Positions 1 through 4,941 of a stretch of DNA of 8,052 nt are shown here, in pieces; within the stretch, counting starts at the first letter, position 1, and every line of letters starts with the position of its first letter. The position numbers and the translations under genes are program-made. The notes below the pieces were generated by a model. It was not told the origin of the DNA, did not search any database, and was given only the letters and a program-made list of their open reading frames with translations. The stretch is from Spirochaetaceae bacterium (GTDB lineage: Bacteria > Spirochaetota > Spirochaetia > Treponematales > Breznakiellaceae): positions 1 to 8,052 of the forward strand of contig JAISZQ010000128.1 in NCBI GenBank assembly GCA_031269165.1, given 5' to 3'.

Positions 1-83
1 TAAAATATCTCCGAGGGGGGGGGGGCACCCGCGATAAGGAGGGGGGTCACGAGGAATTTATTCAACAACACCAATTTATTCAT
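1..83 (-). CDS. Small poly-C leader ORF, partial, runs off the left edge
   Basis: On the minus strand an ATG at 83-81 opens a frame of at least 27 codons that is still open at the window edge. It begins MNKLVLLNKFLVTPLLIAGA and then reads PPP through a run of eleven C (plus strand G15-G25), followed by SEIF. The start is short, basic and hydrophobic with an AGA-like end, so it could be a signal peptide. An AGGA 12 bases upstream is a distant ribosome site. A paralogue lies at 6033-6236, with 13 of 14 residues identical over FLVTPxLIAGAPPP and a C10 tract at the same codons. Both lie behind near-identical promoters. Being in a C11 tract, the frame would be prone to slippage. I recognise no family. 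It could equally be a conserved non-coding leader. Confidence 0.35.
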   Translation of the reverse strand, partial: MNKLVLLNKFLVTPLLIAGAPPPSEIF

Positions 84-152
84 ATACAACTTTTATCCTG
101 TAAAAACCAATAAAACCGCGCATCACGCCCCGTATTCGAGGCATCGGCTATA

Positions 153-181
153 CTTATACCACACCCGCAAACACTTGTCAA
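153..181 (-). promoter_or_regulatory. Sigma70-type promoter, leftward
   Basis: Minus strand: TTGACA at 181-176, a 17-base spacer, then TATAAG at 158-153 preceded by TG one base away (extended -10). The predicted start is near 146, about 60 bases before the small ORF at 83. The spacer end, -10 and first transcribed bases closely match the plus-strand promoter at 5953-5981, so the two are paralogous. Confidence 0.75.
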
Positions 182-203
182 GCGGTACCCGACGAAAATC
201 GCT

Positions 204-240
204 AAAAAAACGTGAAAAAACGTGAAAAATTTTTGAAAAA
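204..240. promoter_or_regulatory. Phased A-tracts upstream of the leftward promoter
   Basis: Runs of five to seven A occur at 204-210, 215-220, 225-229 and 236-240, centred about every 10 bases, with a T run at 230-234. Spacing near one helical turn predicts intrinsic curvature. Relative to the promoter at 153-181 they sit roughly 58 to 94 bases upstream of the start, where UP-like or bent DNA can stimulate sigma70 promoters. The rest of 182-370 shows no gene or clear signal beyond a short GTCAACAACT match (291-300) to a repeat family seen elsewhere in the window. Confidence 0.45.
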
Positions 241-689
241 GTTACACGGCACGCCCGGATTGGGGAGATTGCGCGGGGGCCGTCCCTCCGGTCAACAACT
301 GAGCAGGCGCTGGAGAGACGGTTTTCGCGCAAACAGGGCGGCTGAGGGCTGTCCCCGTCCGCTTGCGCTTAGAGCCTGTTCAAAAACCCCACGGGACGCA
401 AGTTTCCGCTGTGATTTGGTCGCGGGCTTTGCCCGCTTCTGGAGTTTCGGGCGGGGCGAACCCCACGGGACGAAATTCTCCGCTGTGATCCGGGGGGCGG
501 GGCGGGGGTGGAGCCTACAACCCTCAACGTCCTGTTTCGGGTTTCCGGCCGGGGCGTACTTGGTAATGCGTCCGTCCATGGACGCTTGGGGTACGCCCAC
601 AAAACCATGCATGGTTTTGTCCCGTTGAAGGGGGTAGCGGACGGGGGCGTTGCGGGGGTATCCCCCGCAGAAGGGGGTAGCGGAGGACG

Positions 690-729
690 GCTCAAACCAT
701 TGCGGGGTATCCCCCGCAATGGTTTGAGC
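690..729. repeat. Perfect 18-bp stem-loop inside the long element
   Basis: Bases 690-707 and 712-729 are exact reverse complements around the loop TATC. The stem lies between the conserved words GGGTAGCGGAGGAC and TGGCCGGAGCGAGGGGGA. The same slot in the copy at 2378-2520 holds a different stem (CGCAAACCC/GGGTTTGCG), and in the short copy only a few bases. Confidence 0.8.
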
Positions 730-740
730 TGGCCGGAGCG

Positions 741-763
741 AGGGGGAAGGCTTTCCCCCTTTT
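741..763 (+). terminator. Terminator-like hairpin at the right side of the long element
   Basis: The arm AGGGGGAA (741-748) pairs with TTTCCCCCT (752-760), followed by TTTT at 760-763. The shape is that of a Rho-independent terminator for plus-strand transcription. It may simply be a conserved part of the repeat, as equivalents occur in the other two copies. Confidence 0.45.
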
Positions 764-815
764 GCTGAGATTTGGAACAGGCTCTAGGCCTAACGATGGG
801 TTACGCGAAACGATG

Positions 816-845
816 TTGACGCTCGGACGCGGCGCGTTTTATAAT
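816..845 (+). promoter_or_regulatory. Strong sigma70 promoter for the aminopeptidase-like gene
   Basis: TTGACG at 816-821 and a perfect TATAAT at 840-845 are separated by 18 bases. The predicted start near 852 leaves a leader of about 74 bases before the ATG at 926. The promoter sits just outside the right end of the element at 371-785, so it is not carried by that element. Confidence 0.75.
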
Positions 846-925
846 AGAAGCCCGGTTGTTCGCTTGATTGTTCGTAAAGCCGCCCGGCCGTAAAACGGCG
901 TAAAGCGGGCGCAAAACAGGCTGTT

Positions 926-1954
926 ATGGTAACGTTTATGTATATGCCCTATGTCGCTTCCGCCGCGTTGACCGCGCTTTTTTTGTTGCTTTTTCCGTCT
1001 TGTTACACGATGAAGCAGGGGGCGGCGTTTCTTGGGTATCTGAACCGCGCGGTGCCGCTTGAAAAAATCGAGACAATCGGGGAAAACGAGCGGGAATTTG
1101 TCGCGGAGGTGAACCGTATCCGGGATTTTGCGATGGGGGAACTCGGCCTTAAACAAAGCAAGAATTACACAAAGTTTGTCGCTATTGACCGCGATTATCT
1201 TGCGGCGATCGTCTCGGCGTGCAGTCCGGTCGCGTTTGAACGGCATACGTGGTGGTTTCCCGTCGTCGGCCGCGTTCCGTATAAAGGCTTTTTTAACGGG
1301 GAGGACGCGCGAAAGGAGGCCGACAAGTTGCGGCAAAAAAACCTTGACGTGTGGGTGCGCCCGGTGGACGCGTTCAGCACGCTGGGGTTTTTCCGCGATC
1401 CGCTGTATTCGTATATGACCGGCTACCCGGTTCACCGCCTCGCCGACTTAATCATCCACGAACTGGTTCACGCGACGATTTACATCAAAAGCGATTCGGC
1501 GTTTAACGAGAGCCTCGCGGAGTTTATCGGCAAAGAAGGGGCGCGCCGCTACATCGAGCGGTATTATGGCGCGGATTCAGACGAATATCGGGCGATTGAC
1601 GCGGGAAACGCCGACAACGAAGCGTTTGTCAGATTCGTCCAGTCAATCATACAAGACTTGGGCGCGGTGTATGCGGACGAGGCGGCCTCCGTCGAAGAAA
1701 AACTGGCGCGAAAAGCCGCCCTCATCGCCGCCGCCCAAGAAGATTTCGCCGCCCGCTACGACGAACTGTTTGAAACCGAAAACTACCGGGGGTTTTCCAC
1801 GATGCGGATCAACAACGCGTACCTCGACTTATACCGGCTCTACAACGAGGAAGACTCCTATTTCGAGGACCTCTACACCAGCATGGGCCGGGACTTACCC
1901 GCCTTTATCGCGGCGGCAAAGACGTGGAAAGGCAAAAACCGCGTTATGCGTTAA
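926..1954 (+). CDS. Putative zinc aminopeptidase lipoprotein (PF10023-like)
   Basis: The 342-residue protein resembles the bacterial putative aminopeptidase family PF10023, whose members are typically lipoproteins with a thermolysin-like zinc site. A hydrophobic N-terminus (residues 10-24) ends in FPSC, with Cys26 the likely lipidation site; this is a loose lipobox of the kind spirochaetes tolerate. The family-typical segment follows (YTMKQGAAFLGYL). The zinc site is HELVHAT: His178, Glu179 and His182, with NESLAEF after it giving the probable third ligand, Glu195 (Glu199 is the alternative). It should be membrane-anchored and face the periplasm. The substrate is unknown; aminopeptidase activity is inferred from the family name. 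The start at 926 has only AGG at 918-920 upstream. ATGs at 938 and 944 are in-frame alternatives that leave the lipobox intact. It stands alone behind the promoter at 816-845. Confidence 0.8.
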   Translation: MVTFMYMPYVASAALTALFLLLFPSCYTMKQGAAFLGYLNRAVPLEKIETIGENEREFVAEVNRIRDFAMGELGLKQSKNYTKFVAIDRDYLAAIVSACSPVAFERHTWWFPVVGRVPYKGFFNGEDARKEADKLRQKNLDVWVRPVDAFSTLGFFRDPLYSYMTGYPVHRLADLIIHELVHATIYIKSDSAFNESLAEFIGKEGARRYIERYYGADSDEYRAIDAGNADNEAFVRFVQSIIQDLGAVYADEAASVEEKLARKAALIAAAQEDFAARYDELFETENYRGFSTMRINNAYLDLYRLYNEEDSYFEDLYTSMGRDLPAFIAAAKTWKGKNRVMR

Positions 1955-2001
1955 GGGGTATCTTTTGCGCCTGTTGCAAGACCTTGAATAACAGGGTAAA
2001 G

Positions 2002-2019
2002 AGGGGGGAAGTTTCCCCT
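2002..2019 (+). terminator. Weak G/C hairpin after the aminopeptidase-like gene
   Basis: A G-run followed by AAGTTTCCCC can fold into a tight hairpin about 50 bases after the stop codon. There is no T-tract, so termination is uncertain. The same G-run/C-run motif precedes CTGTCAACAAC words elsewhere in the window, so it may belong to that repeat instead. Confidence 0.25.
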
Positions 2020-2199
2020 GTCAACAACTTAAGCAAAAAGAAAAGAAAGGTCCGCGGATTGCGCAGATTTTTAGTTTTTTTGTCCGCGAATGTACGCGAA
2101 TGTGCGCCATACATGGCGTTGCGAATACGCGCTGACGGGTATGTATTATTCGTATTTATTCGCGCCATTCGCGGACCAAAATTCTTAAGTTGTTGACAG
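2018..2199. repeat. 182-base element bounded by 16-base inverted repeats
   Basis: CTGTCAACAACTTAAG at 2018-2033 is exactly reversed at 2184-2199. Inside, GTCCGCGAATG-type words at 2082-2092 pair with CATTCGCGGAC at 2166-2176, so nearly the whole element can fold back on itself. Bases 2072-2199 recur in inverted orientation at 7940-8052, and the left end recurs at 3740-3770. There is no credible ORF. It looks like a dispersed non-autonomous repeat. Confidence 0.65.
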
Positions 2200-2236
2200 T
2201 GGATGCAAGCCTGAGCGGGATCCCGATATAGGCCTG

Positions 2237-2271
2237 CTGGATTGTTTCGCCGCTTCGCGGCTCGCAATGAC
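2237..2271 (+). repeat. REP-like palindrome, copy 1
   Basis: This unit starts CTGGATTG and ends GCTCGCAATGAC, with a CCGC/GCGG inner stem. It belongs to the widespread bacterial repeat type with GGATTGCTTCG at one end and CGCAATGAC at the other. It lies head-to-head with copy 2, twelve bases away. Confidence 0.6.
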
Positions 2272-2283
2272 AACCCCCGCAGC

Positions 2284-2326
2284 GTCATTGCGAGCGGGCG
2301 GCAAATTGCCGAGCGAAGCAATCCAG
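2284..2326 (-). repeat. REP-like palindrome, copy 2, inverted
   Basis: It reads GTCATTGCGAGC to GCGAAGCAATCCAG with a GGCAAATTGCC inner stem. With copy 1 it makes a 90-base inverted pair. Confidence 0.6.
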
Positions 2327-2377
2327 AAGAGAGACATTCTCCCCCCGACGGGGGGCCTCGGCCCGTTCATGGTGCGA

Positions 2378-2520
2378 TATGCCCACAGAAAGCCCCTGCG
2401 GGGCGGGATGGGGGGCGTTGCGGGGGAACTCACCCGCAGAGGGGGTAGCGGAGGACGCGCAAACCCTTTTTGAACCTGTAGGGGTTTGCGTGGCCGGAGC
2501 GAGGGGGAGACTTCCCCCTC
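2378..2520. mobile_element. Truncated copy of the hairpin-rich element, abutting yejB
   Basis: It shares with the copies at 371-785 and 4121-4272 the words GGGTAGCGGAGGAC, GGCCGGAGCGAGGGGGA and the terminal G5/C5 hairpin. Its own stems are GCCCC/GGGGC near 2394-2404, TGCGGG/CCCGCA (2419-2438), CGCAAACCC/GGGTTTGCG (2458-2490) and AGGGGGA/TCCCCCT (2502-2519). The right terminal repeat AACAGGCTCT is absent: similarity stops about 20 bases from the yejB stop codon. The left end is not clear. Confidence 0.5.
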
Positions 2521-2521
2521 C

Positions 2522-2545
2522 TCATGCTTTGCGATTCGTGTTCAT
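2522..2545 (-). pseudogene. Possible stub of a coupled downstream gene (yejE position)
   Basis: The yejB stop overlaps an ATG in the coupling arrangement ATGA (minus strand 2545-2542). The frame reads MNTNRKA and stops at 2524-2522, right where the repeat element begins. In yejABEF operons the next gene after yejB is yejE. A start overlap followed by immediate loss of coding sequence fits a yejE whose body was removed by repeat insertion or rearrangement. Seven codons are too few to confirm identity. Confidence 0.3.
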
Positions 2546-3645
2546 TGGCGGGCTTCGAAGTCGATGCGGGGGTCGATGATCGTGTACATCAGGTCGGAGA
2601 TCAGGGAGAGGACGAGGCCGAGCAGGGTGAAGATGTAGAGGGTCGAGAAGATGACGGGGTAGTCGCGCTGGAGGGTGGCTTCGAAGCCGAGGAGGCCGAG
2701 GCCGTCCAGCGAGAAGATGACTTCGATGAGGACGGAACCGGTGAAGAACATCGAGATGAAGGCGGCGGGGAATCCGGCTATGACGATGAGCATCGCGTTG
2801 CGGAAGACGTGACCTGCGAGGATGCTTTTTTCGGTGAGGCCCTTTGCGCGGGCGGTGAAGACGTATTGTTTGTGGATTTCGTCGAGGAATGAGTTCTTGG
2901 TGAGCATGGTGAGGGACGCGAAGCCGCCGATGACCATCGTGAGGACGGGGAGGCAGATGTGCCAGAAGTAGTCGAGGATGCGGTGGGGGAGGCTGAAGGT
3001 GGCCGCATCCGCCGAGGCGAGGCCGCGCAGGGGGAAGATTTTGAGGTAACTGCCGCCGCAGAAGAGGACGATGAGGAGGACGGCGAACAGGAACGAGGGG
3101 ATCGCGTTGCCCAGTACGACGGCGGTGCTCGTCCATGTGTCGAACTTGCTGCCGTTGCGGACGGCTTTGCGGATGCCGAGGGGGATCGACACGAGGTAGA
3201 TGATCAGCGTTGACCAGAGGCCGATGGACACGGACACAGGGAGGCGTTCGGCGATGAGGGCGAGTACCGACCGGCCCCGGAAGAGGCTGTCCCCAAAGTT
3301 AAAGGTCGCGTAATTTTTCAGCATTTCGAGGTAGCGAATGCCGATTGGTTTGTCGAAGCCGTAGCGGGCCTCGATCTCCGCGATGACTTCCGGGTCGAGG
3401 CCCCGGCTTCCCCGGTAACTGTTGTCTCCCCGGTTCCGTGTTGCCGCAGCCGACACCCGGTCACTATTTCCGCTTCCCGCGATACGTTCCAGCATCGCGC
3501 CTCCTCCCCCCAGCCCCTGACTCTCGGCAATCGCCTGATCCACCGGGCCGCCGGGCGCGATCTGTACAATGAAGAAATTGATCGTGATAATCGCCCAGAG
3601 TGTCGGGATTATCAGTAGCAGACGGCGGATGATGTAGGAAAGCAT
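2542..3645 (-). CDS. yejB: YejB-type peptide/microcin C ABC transporter permease
   Basis: The 367-residue inner-membrane permease aligns from end to end with E. coli YejB (364 residues), a subunit of the YejABEF importer for oligopeptides and microcin C. Recognisable stretches are RRLLLIIPTLWAIITINFF (7-25), QIAPGGPVDQAIA (28-40), SLPHRILDYFWHICLPVL (218-235) and the C-terminal DPRIDFEA. The cytoplasmic EAA loop that contacts the ATPase is about 256-284, with the conserved Gly at 269. Five to six membrane spans are expected. The ATG at 3645 aligns with the E. coli start; ATG 3651 and GTG 3687 are in-frame alternatives, and none has a Shine-Dalgarno sequence. The partners yejA, yejE and yejF are absent on both sides: upstream is repeat-rich spacer and downstream a truncated repeat element. 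The reading frame itself is intact, but without partners it may not function. Confidence 0.9.
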   Translation of the reverse strand: MLSYIIRRLLLIIPTLWAIITINFFIVQIAPGGPVDQAIAESQGLGGGGAMLERIAGSGNSDRVSAAATRNRGDNSYRGSRGLDPEVIAEIEARYGFDKPIGIRYLEMLKNYATFNFGDSLFRGRSVLALIAERLPVSVSIGLWSTLIIYLVSIPLGIRKAVRNGSKFDTWTSTAVVLGNAIPSFLFAVLLIVLFCGGSYLKIFPLRGLASADAATFSLPHRILDYFWHICLPVLTMVIGGFASLTMLTKNSFLDEIHKQYVFTARAKGLTEKSILAGHVFRNAMLIVIAGFPAAFISMFFTGSVLIEVIFSLDGLGLLGFEATLQRDYPVIFSTLYIFTLLGLVLSLISDLMYTIIDPRIDFEARQ

Positions 3646-3652
3646 TGGCATA

Positions 3653-3661
3653 AGTATACCA
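3653..3661 (-). promoter_or_regulatory. Extended -10 promoter, possibly giving a leaderless yejB mRNA
   Basis: Minus strand TGG-TATACT (the -10 hexamer is 3658-3653) matches an extended -10. No good -35 is seen at 16-18 bases. The expected start (3646-3645) falls on the ATG at 3645, which would give a leaderless transcript and fits the missing ribosome site. GTGGTATA is shared with the promoters at 153-181 and 5953-5981. Confidence 0.45.
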
Positions 3662-3739
3662 CGATTTTGCGGGTGTGGATAGGCCACCTGCCGTGGAGGC
3701 CCTTGGGCGCGTTGTACGGTGAAAGCCCCTCAGCATCCC

Positions 3740-3846
3740 CCTGTCAACAACGTAAGAATTTTGGTCCGCGGATTGACGCGGATTGCGCCATTTGTGCCAA
3801 AAGGCGTCACGGATTATACCCCGCTCGATCCGTGTTAATCCGCGGT
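3740..3846. repeat. Partial copy of the CTGTCAACAAC element with a long hairpin
   Basis: The start (3740-3770) matches the repeat at 7940-7970 with one difference (CAACGTAAG for CAACTTAAG). Then GGTCCGCGGATTGACGCGGAT (3763 onward) pairs with the region ending ATCCGTGTTAATCCGCGG near 3846. A 22-base word at 3807-3828 recurs exactly at 5825-5846. No coding potential is seen. Confidence 0.5.
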
Positions 3847-3851
3847 TCCCC

Positions 3852-3878
3852 GTCATTGCGAGCCGAGCGAAGCAACCC
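3852..3878 (-). repeat. REP-like palindrome, short copy 3
   Basis: It reads GTCATTGCGAGC then GAGCGAAGCAACCC: the same family as at 2237-2326, with almost no inner stem. Confidence 0.55.
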
Positions 3879-3894
3879 ATGCGCGCTTCGCGCG

Positions 3895-3929
3895 AATTGA
3901 AAATGATAAATGGATAATGGAAAATGATA
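3895..3929 (-). repeat. A/T-rich CATTTTCAATT-type repeat, inverted copy
   Basis: The reverse complement contains CATTTTCCATTATCCATT and CATTTTCAATT, the same words as the array at 4006-4087. The two flank the REP-like copy at 3955-4003 in opposite orientation. Confidence 0.55.
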
Positions 3930-3954
3930 GGAAGGGAATGCGCCGTTTCCAAGT

Positions 3955-4003
3955 CTGGATTGCTTCACCAACGGCAACTGTGTTGCCGCGGGTTCGCAAT
4001 GAC
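3955..4003 (+). repeat. REP-like palindrome, copy 4
   Basis: It runs from CTGGATTGCTTC to GTTCGCAATGAC, with an inner CGGCAAC/GTTGCCG stem that differs from the other copies while the ends are conserved. Confidence 0.6.
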
Positions 4004-4005
4004 GA

Positions 4006-4087
4006 CATTCTCCATTTTCAATTTTCCATTATCCATTCGCGCACCGCGCGCGCCATTCTCCATTTTCAATTCTCCATTTTCCATTCG
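4006..4087 (+). repeat. A/T-rich direct repeat array
   Basis: CATTCTCCATTTTCAATT occurs exactly at 4006-4023 and 4054-4071, each followed by TTCCATT or CTCCATT variants and ATTCGC. A GCGCACCGCGCGCGC spacer separates the two units. Confidence 0.6.
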
Positions 4088-4101
4088 CCCCAAAGGGGCG
4101 C

Positions 4102-4117
4102 CTGATTGCTTCGCTGC
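4102..4117 (+). repeat. Half REP-like copy at the element junction
   Basis: CTGATTGCTTCGCTGC is the left half of a REP-like unit. The other half is missing, and the hairpin-rich element begins three bases later, consistent with the element having landed in or next to a REP copy. Confidence 0.4.
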
Positions 4118-4120
4118 TAA

Positions 4121-4272
4121 GAGCCTGTTCAAAAACCCTGCGGGACACAGGCCGCCGCTGTGATTCGGGGGCGTTACGGGGGTGGAAAACCCCCGTAGAG
4201 GGGGTAGCGGAGGACCGCAGGGCCGGAGCGAGGGGGAGACTTCCCCCTTTTTCTGGATTTTTTAACAGGCTC
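4121..4272. mobile_element. MITE-like, hairpin-rich repeat element, short complete copy
   Basis: Ends GAGCCTGTT (4121-4129) and AACAGGCTC (4264-4272) are perfect inverted repeats; next to them CAAAAA (left) and TTTTTT (right) extend the complementarity. Contents in order: a CGGGACACAGGCCGCCGCTG segment matching the 31-base unit of the long copy, a TACGGGGGT/ACCCCCGTA stem (4175-4197), GGGTAGCGGAGGAC, GGCCGGAGCGAGGGGGA, and a terminal AGGGGGA/TCCCCCT hairpin followed by T5 (4231-4252). Lacking the large internal segments of the 371-785 copy, it looks like a minimal version. Confidence 0.6.
4231..4252 (+). terminator. Terminator-like hairpin in the short element
   Basis: AGGGGGA (4231-4237) pairs with TCCCCCT (4242-4248) around GACT, followed by five T. 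No plus-strand gene lies directly upstream, so it may simply be part of the repeat. Confidence 0.4.
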
Positions 4273-4326
4273 TTATCCGCATAATCCGCGCAAATCCGCG
4301 CAATCGGCGGTTAACCCTCATTCCGT

Positions 4327-4359
4327 CTGGATTGCTTCGGGCTACGCCCTCGCAATGAC
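4327..4359 (+). repeat. REP-like palindrome, copy 5
   Basis: CTGGATTGCTTC to CTCGCAATGAC with a GGGCTACGCCC inner stem; it ends 20 bases before the -35 box of the next gene. Between this copy and the element ending at 4272, ATCCGC occurs at 4275, 4284 and 4294, about every 10 bases. Confidence 0.6.
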
Positions 4360-4378
4360 AGGAAGGCAACGCGCCCCC

Positions 4379-4407
4379 TTGACATTTTTTATAAAATCTT
4401 GTAGAGT
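4379..4407 (+). promoter_or_regulatory. Sigma70-type promoter of the TraR/DksA gene
   Basis: TTGACA (4379-4384), 17 bases, then TAGAGT (4402-4407). The spacer is very A/T rich. The predicted start near 4414 gives a leader of about 19 bases. The -10 is a 4 of 6 match. Confidence 0.6.
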
Positions 4408-4432
4408 GCTTCGTCTTAGGCAGGGGGTGTTT

Positions 4433-4789
4433 ATGGATGATGCGTTTTTAAAAAAAATGGAAGAGTCTCTTCTCACGCTCAAGGCGGAGATCATTGCGTC
4501 TCTCACAAACAATGGGGTGAGTTTTATGGAAAGTGCGCCGAATCTTGAGCCAAAAGATGAGGTTGATGTTGCTTCGGATGACATTGACCGCAAGATGATT
4601 GAGGCTCTCGGCGCGGCTGAGATGAAACGGTTCAAACTCATTGACAATGCCATCGCGCGGATAAAAACCGGCAAGTACGGCCTGTGCGTCAAATGCGGAA
4701 AACGTATTCCGCAAAACCGGCTGGAAGCGATTCCTTACGCGTTGCTTTGTGTTGATTGTAAGACGGAGGAAGAGCGCCGTAATCGGTAG
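4433..4789 (+). CDS. TraR/DksA family zinc-finger regulator
   Basis: The 118-residue protein is of the DksA/TraR class, which binds the secondary channel of RNA polymerase and alters transcription, in many bacteria together with ppGpp. Residues 1-30 and about 50-80 should form a coiled coil. DEVDVA at 42-47 matches the DxxDxA motif at the DksA coiled-coil tip (Asp42, Asp45, Ala47). The C4 zinc finger is Cys85, Cys88, Cys106 and Cys109 with 17 residues between the pairs, embedded in YGLCVKCGKRIPQNRLEAIP. It is shorter than E. coli DksA (151 residues) but longer than TraR (73), as is usual for the generic family. The ATG at 4433 is preceded by a G-rich site, AGGGGG. An upstream in-frame start at 4355 would overlap the promoter and is unlikely. 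It is monocistronic, with 152 bases to the next gene. Confidence 0.88.
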   Translation: MDDAFLKKMEESLLTLKAEIIASLTNNGVSFMESAPNLEPKDEVDVASDDIDRKMIEALGAAEMKRFKLIDNAIARIKTGKYGLCVKCGKRIPQNRLEAIPYALLCVDCKTEEERRNR

Positions 4790-4830
4790 CGTTTATTCCA
4801 TCGGGAACGCGCCGACAAGTTGCGGTTGTT

Positions 4831-4847
4831 CAAAACCTCACGTTTTG
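4831..4847 (+). terminator. Small hairpin after the TraR/DksA gene
   Basis: CAAAAC (4831-4836) pairs with GTTTTG (4842-4847) over a 5-base loop, 41 bases after the stop. The stem is A/T-rich with no following T-tract, so terminator function is weakly supported. Confidence 0.2.
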
Positions 4848-4941
4848 ACAAGGCACGTTTTGTGTGCCCAGCCTCTTTTCATTGAATCAACTCTAGCAAT
4901 CAACGAGACAATAGGGCAAAATAGGGGAAAGGAGACCAGTT

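Larger units (their letters stand above)
371..785. mobile_element. MITE-like, hairpin-rich repeat element, long copy
   Basis: The ends are perfect inverted repeats, AGAGCCTGTTC at 371-381 and GAACAGGCTCT at 775-785. No transposase is encoded. Inside are two direct copies of a 31-base unit (385-415 and 459-489), a GCGGGC/GCCCGC hairpin (422-436), a 22-base perfect palindrome (599-620), a TGCGGGGG/CCCCCGCA hairpin (651-669), an 18-bp perfect stem with a 4-base loop (690-729) and a terminal AGGGGGAA/TTTCCCCCT hairpin followed by T4 (741-763). Related copies are at 4121-4272 (short, with both ends) and about 2378-2520 (right end lost). The termini resemble those of IS5-like elements, but that assignment is tentative. 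Open frames across this stretch overlap on several frames and look like GC-rich chance ORFs. Confidence 0.6.

Noticed and set aside
599..620. Palindrome as a phage or plasmid attachment site
   Set aside because: No integrase, duplicated core or mobile gene is nearby, and it lies inside the hairpin-rich repeat where other copies have different stems.
212..719. Several overlapping open frames of 86-138 codons on both strands
   Set aside because: They cross the inverted-repeat element and its hairpins, lack ribosome sites and resemble no family; GC-rich repeats produce such frames by chance.
839..1435. 198-codon minus-strand frame opposite the aminopeptidase-like gene
   Set aside because: The sense frame contains the HELVH zinc site and a lipobox behind a consensus promoter; the antisense frame is unsupported.
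2185..2473. Short frames of 68-82 codons on both strands
   Set aside because: They are built from REP-like units and the truncated repeat element; similar peptides arise wherever these repeats occur.
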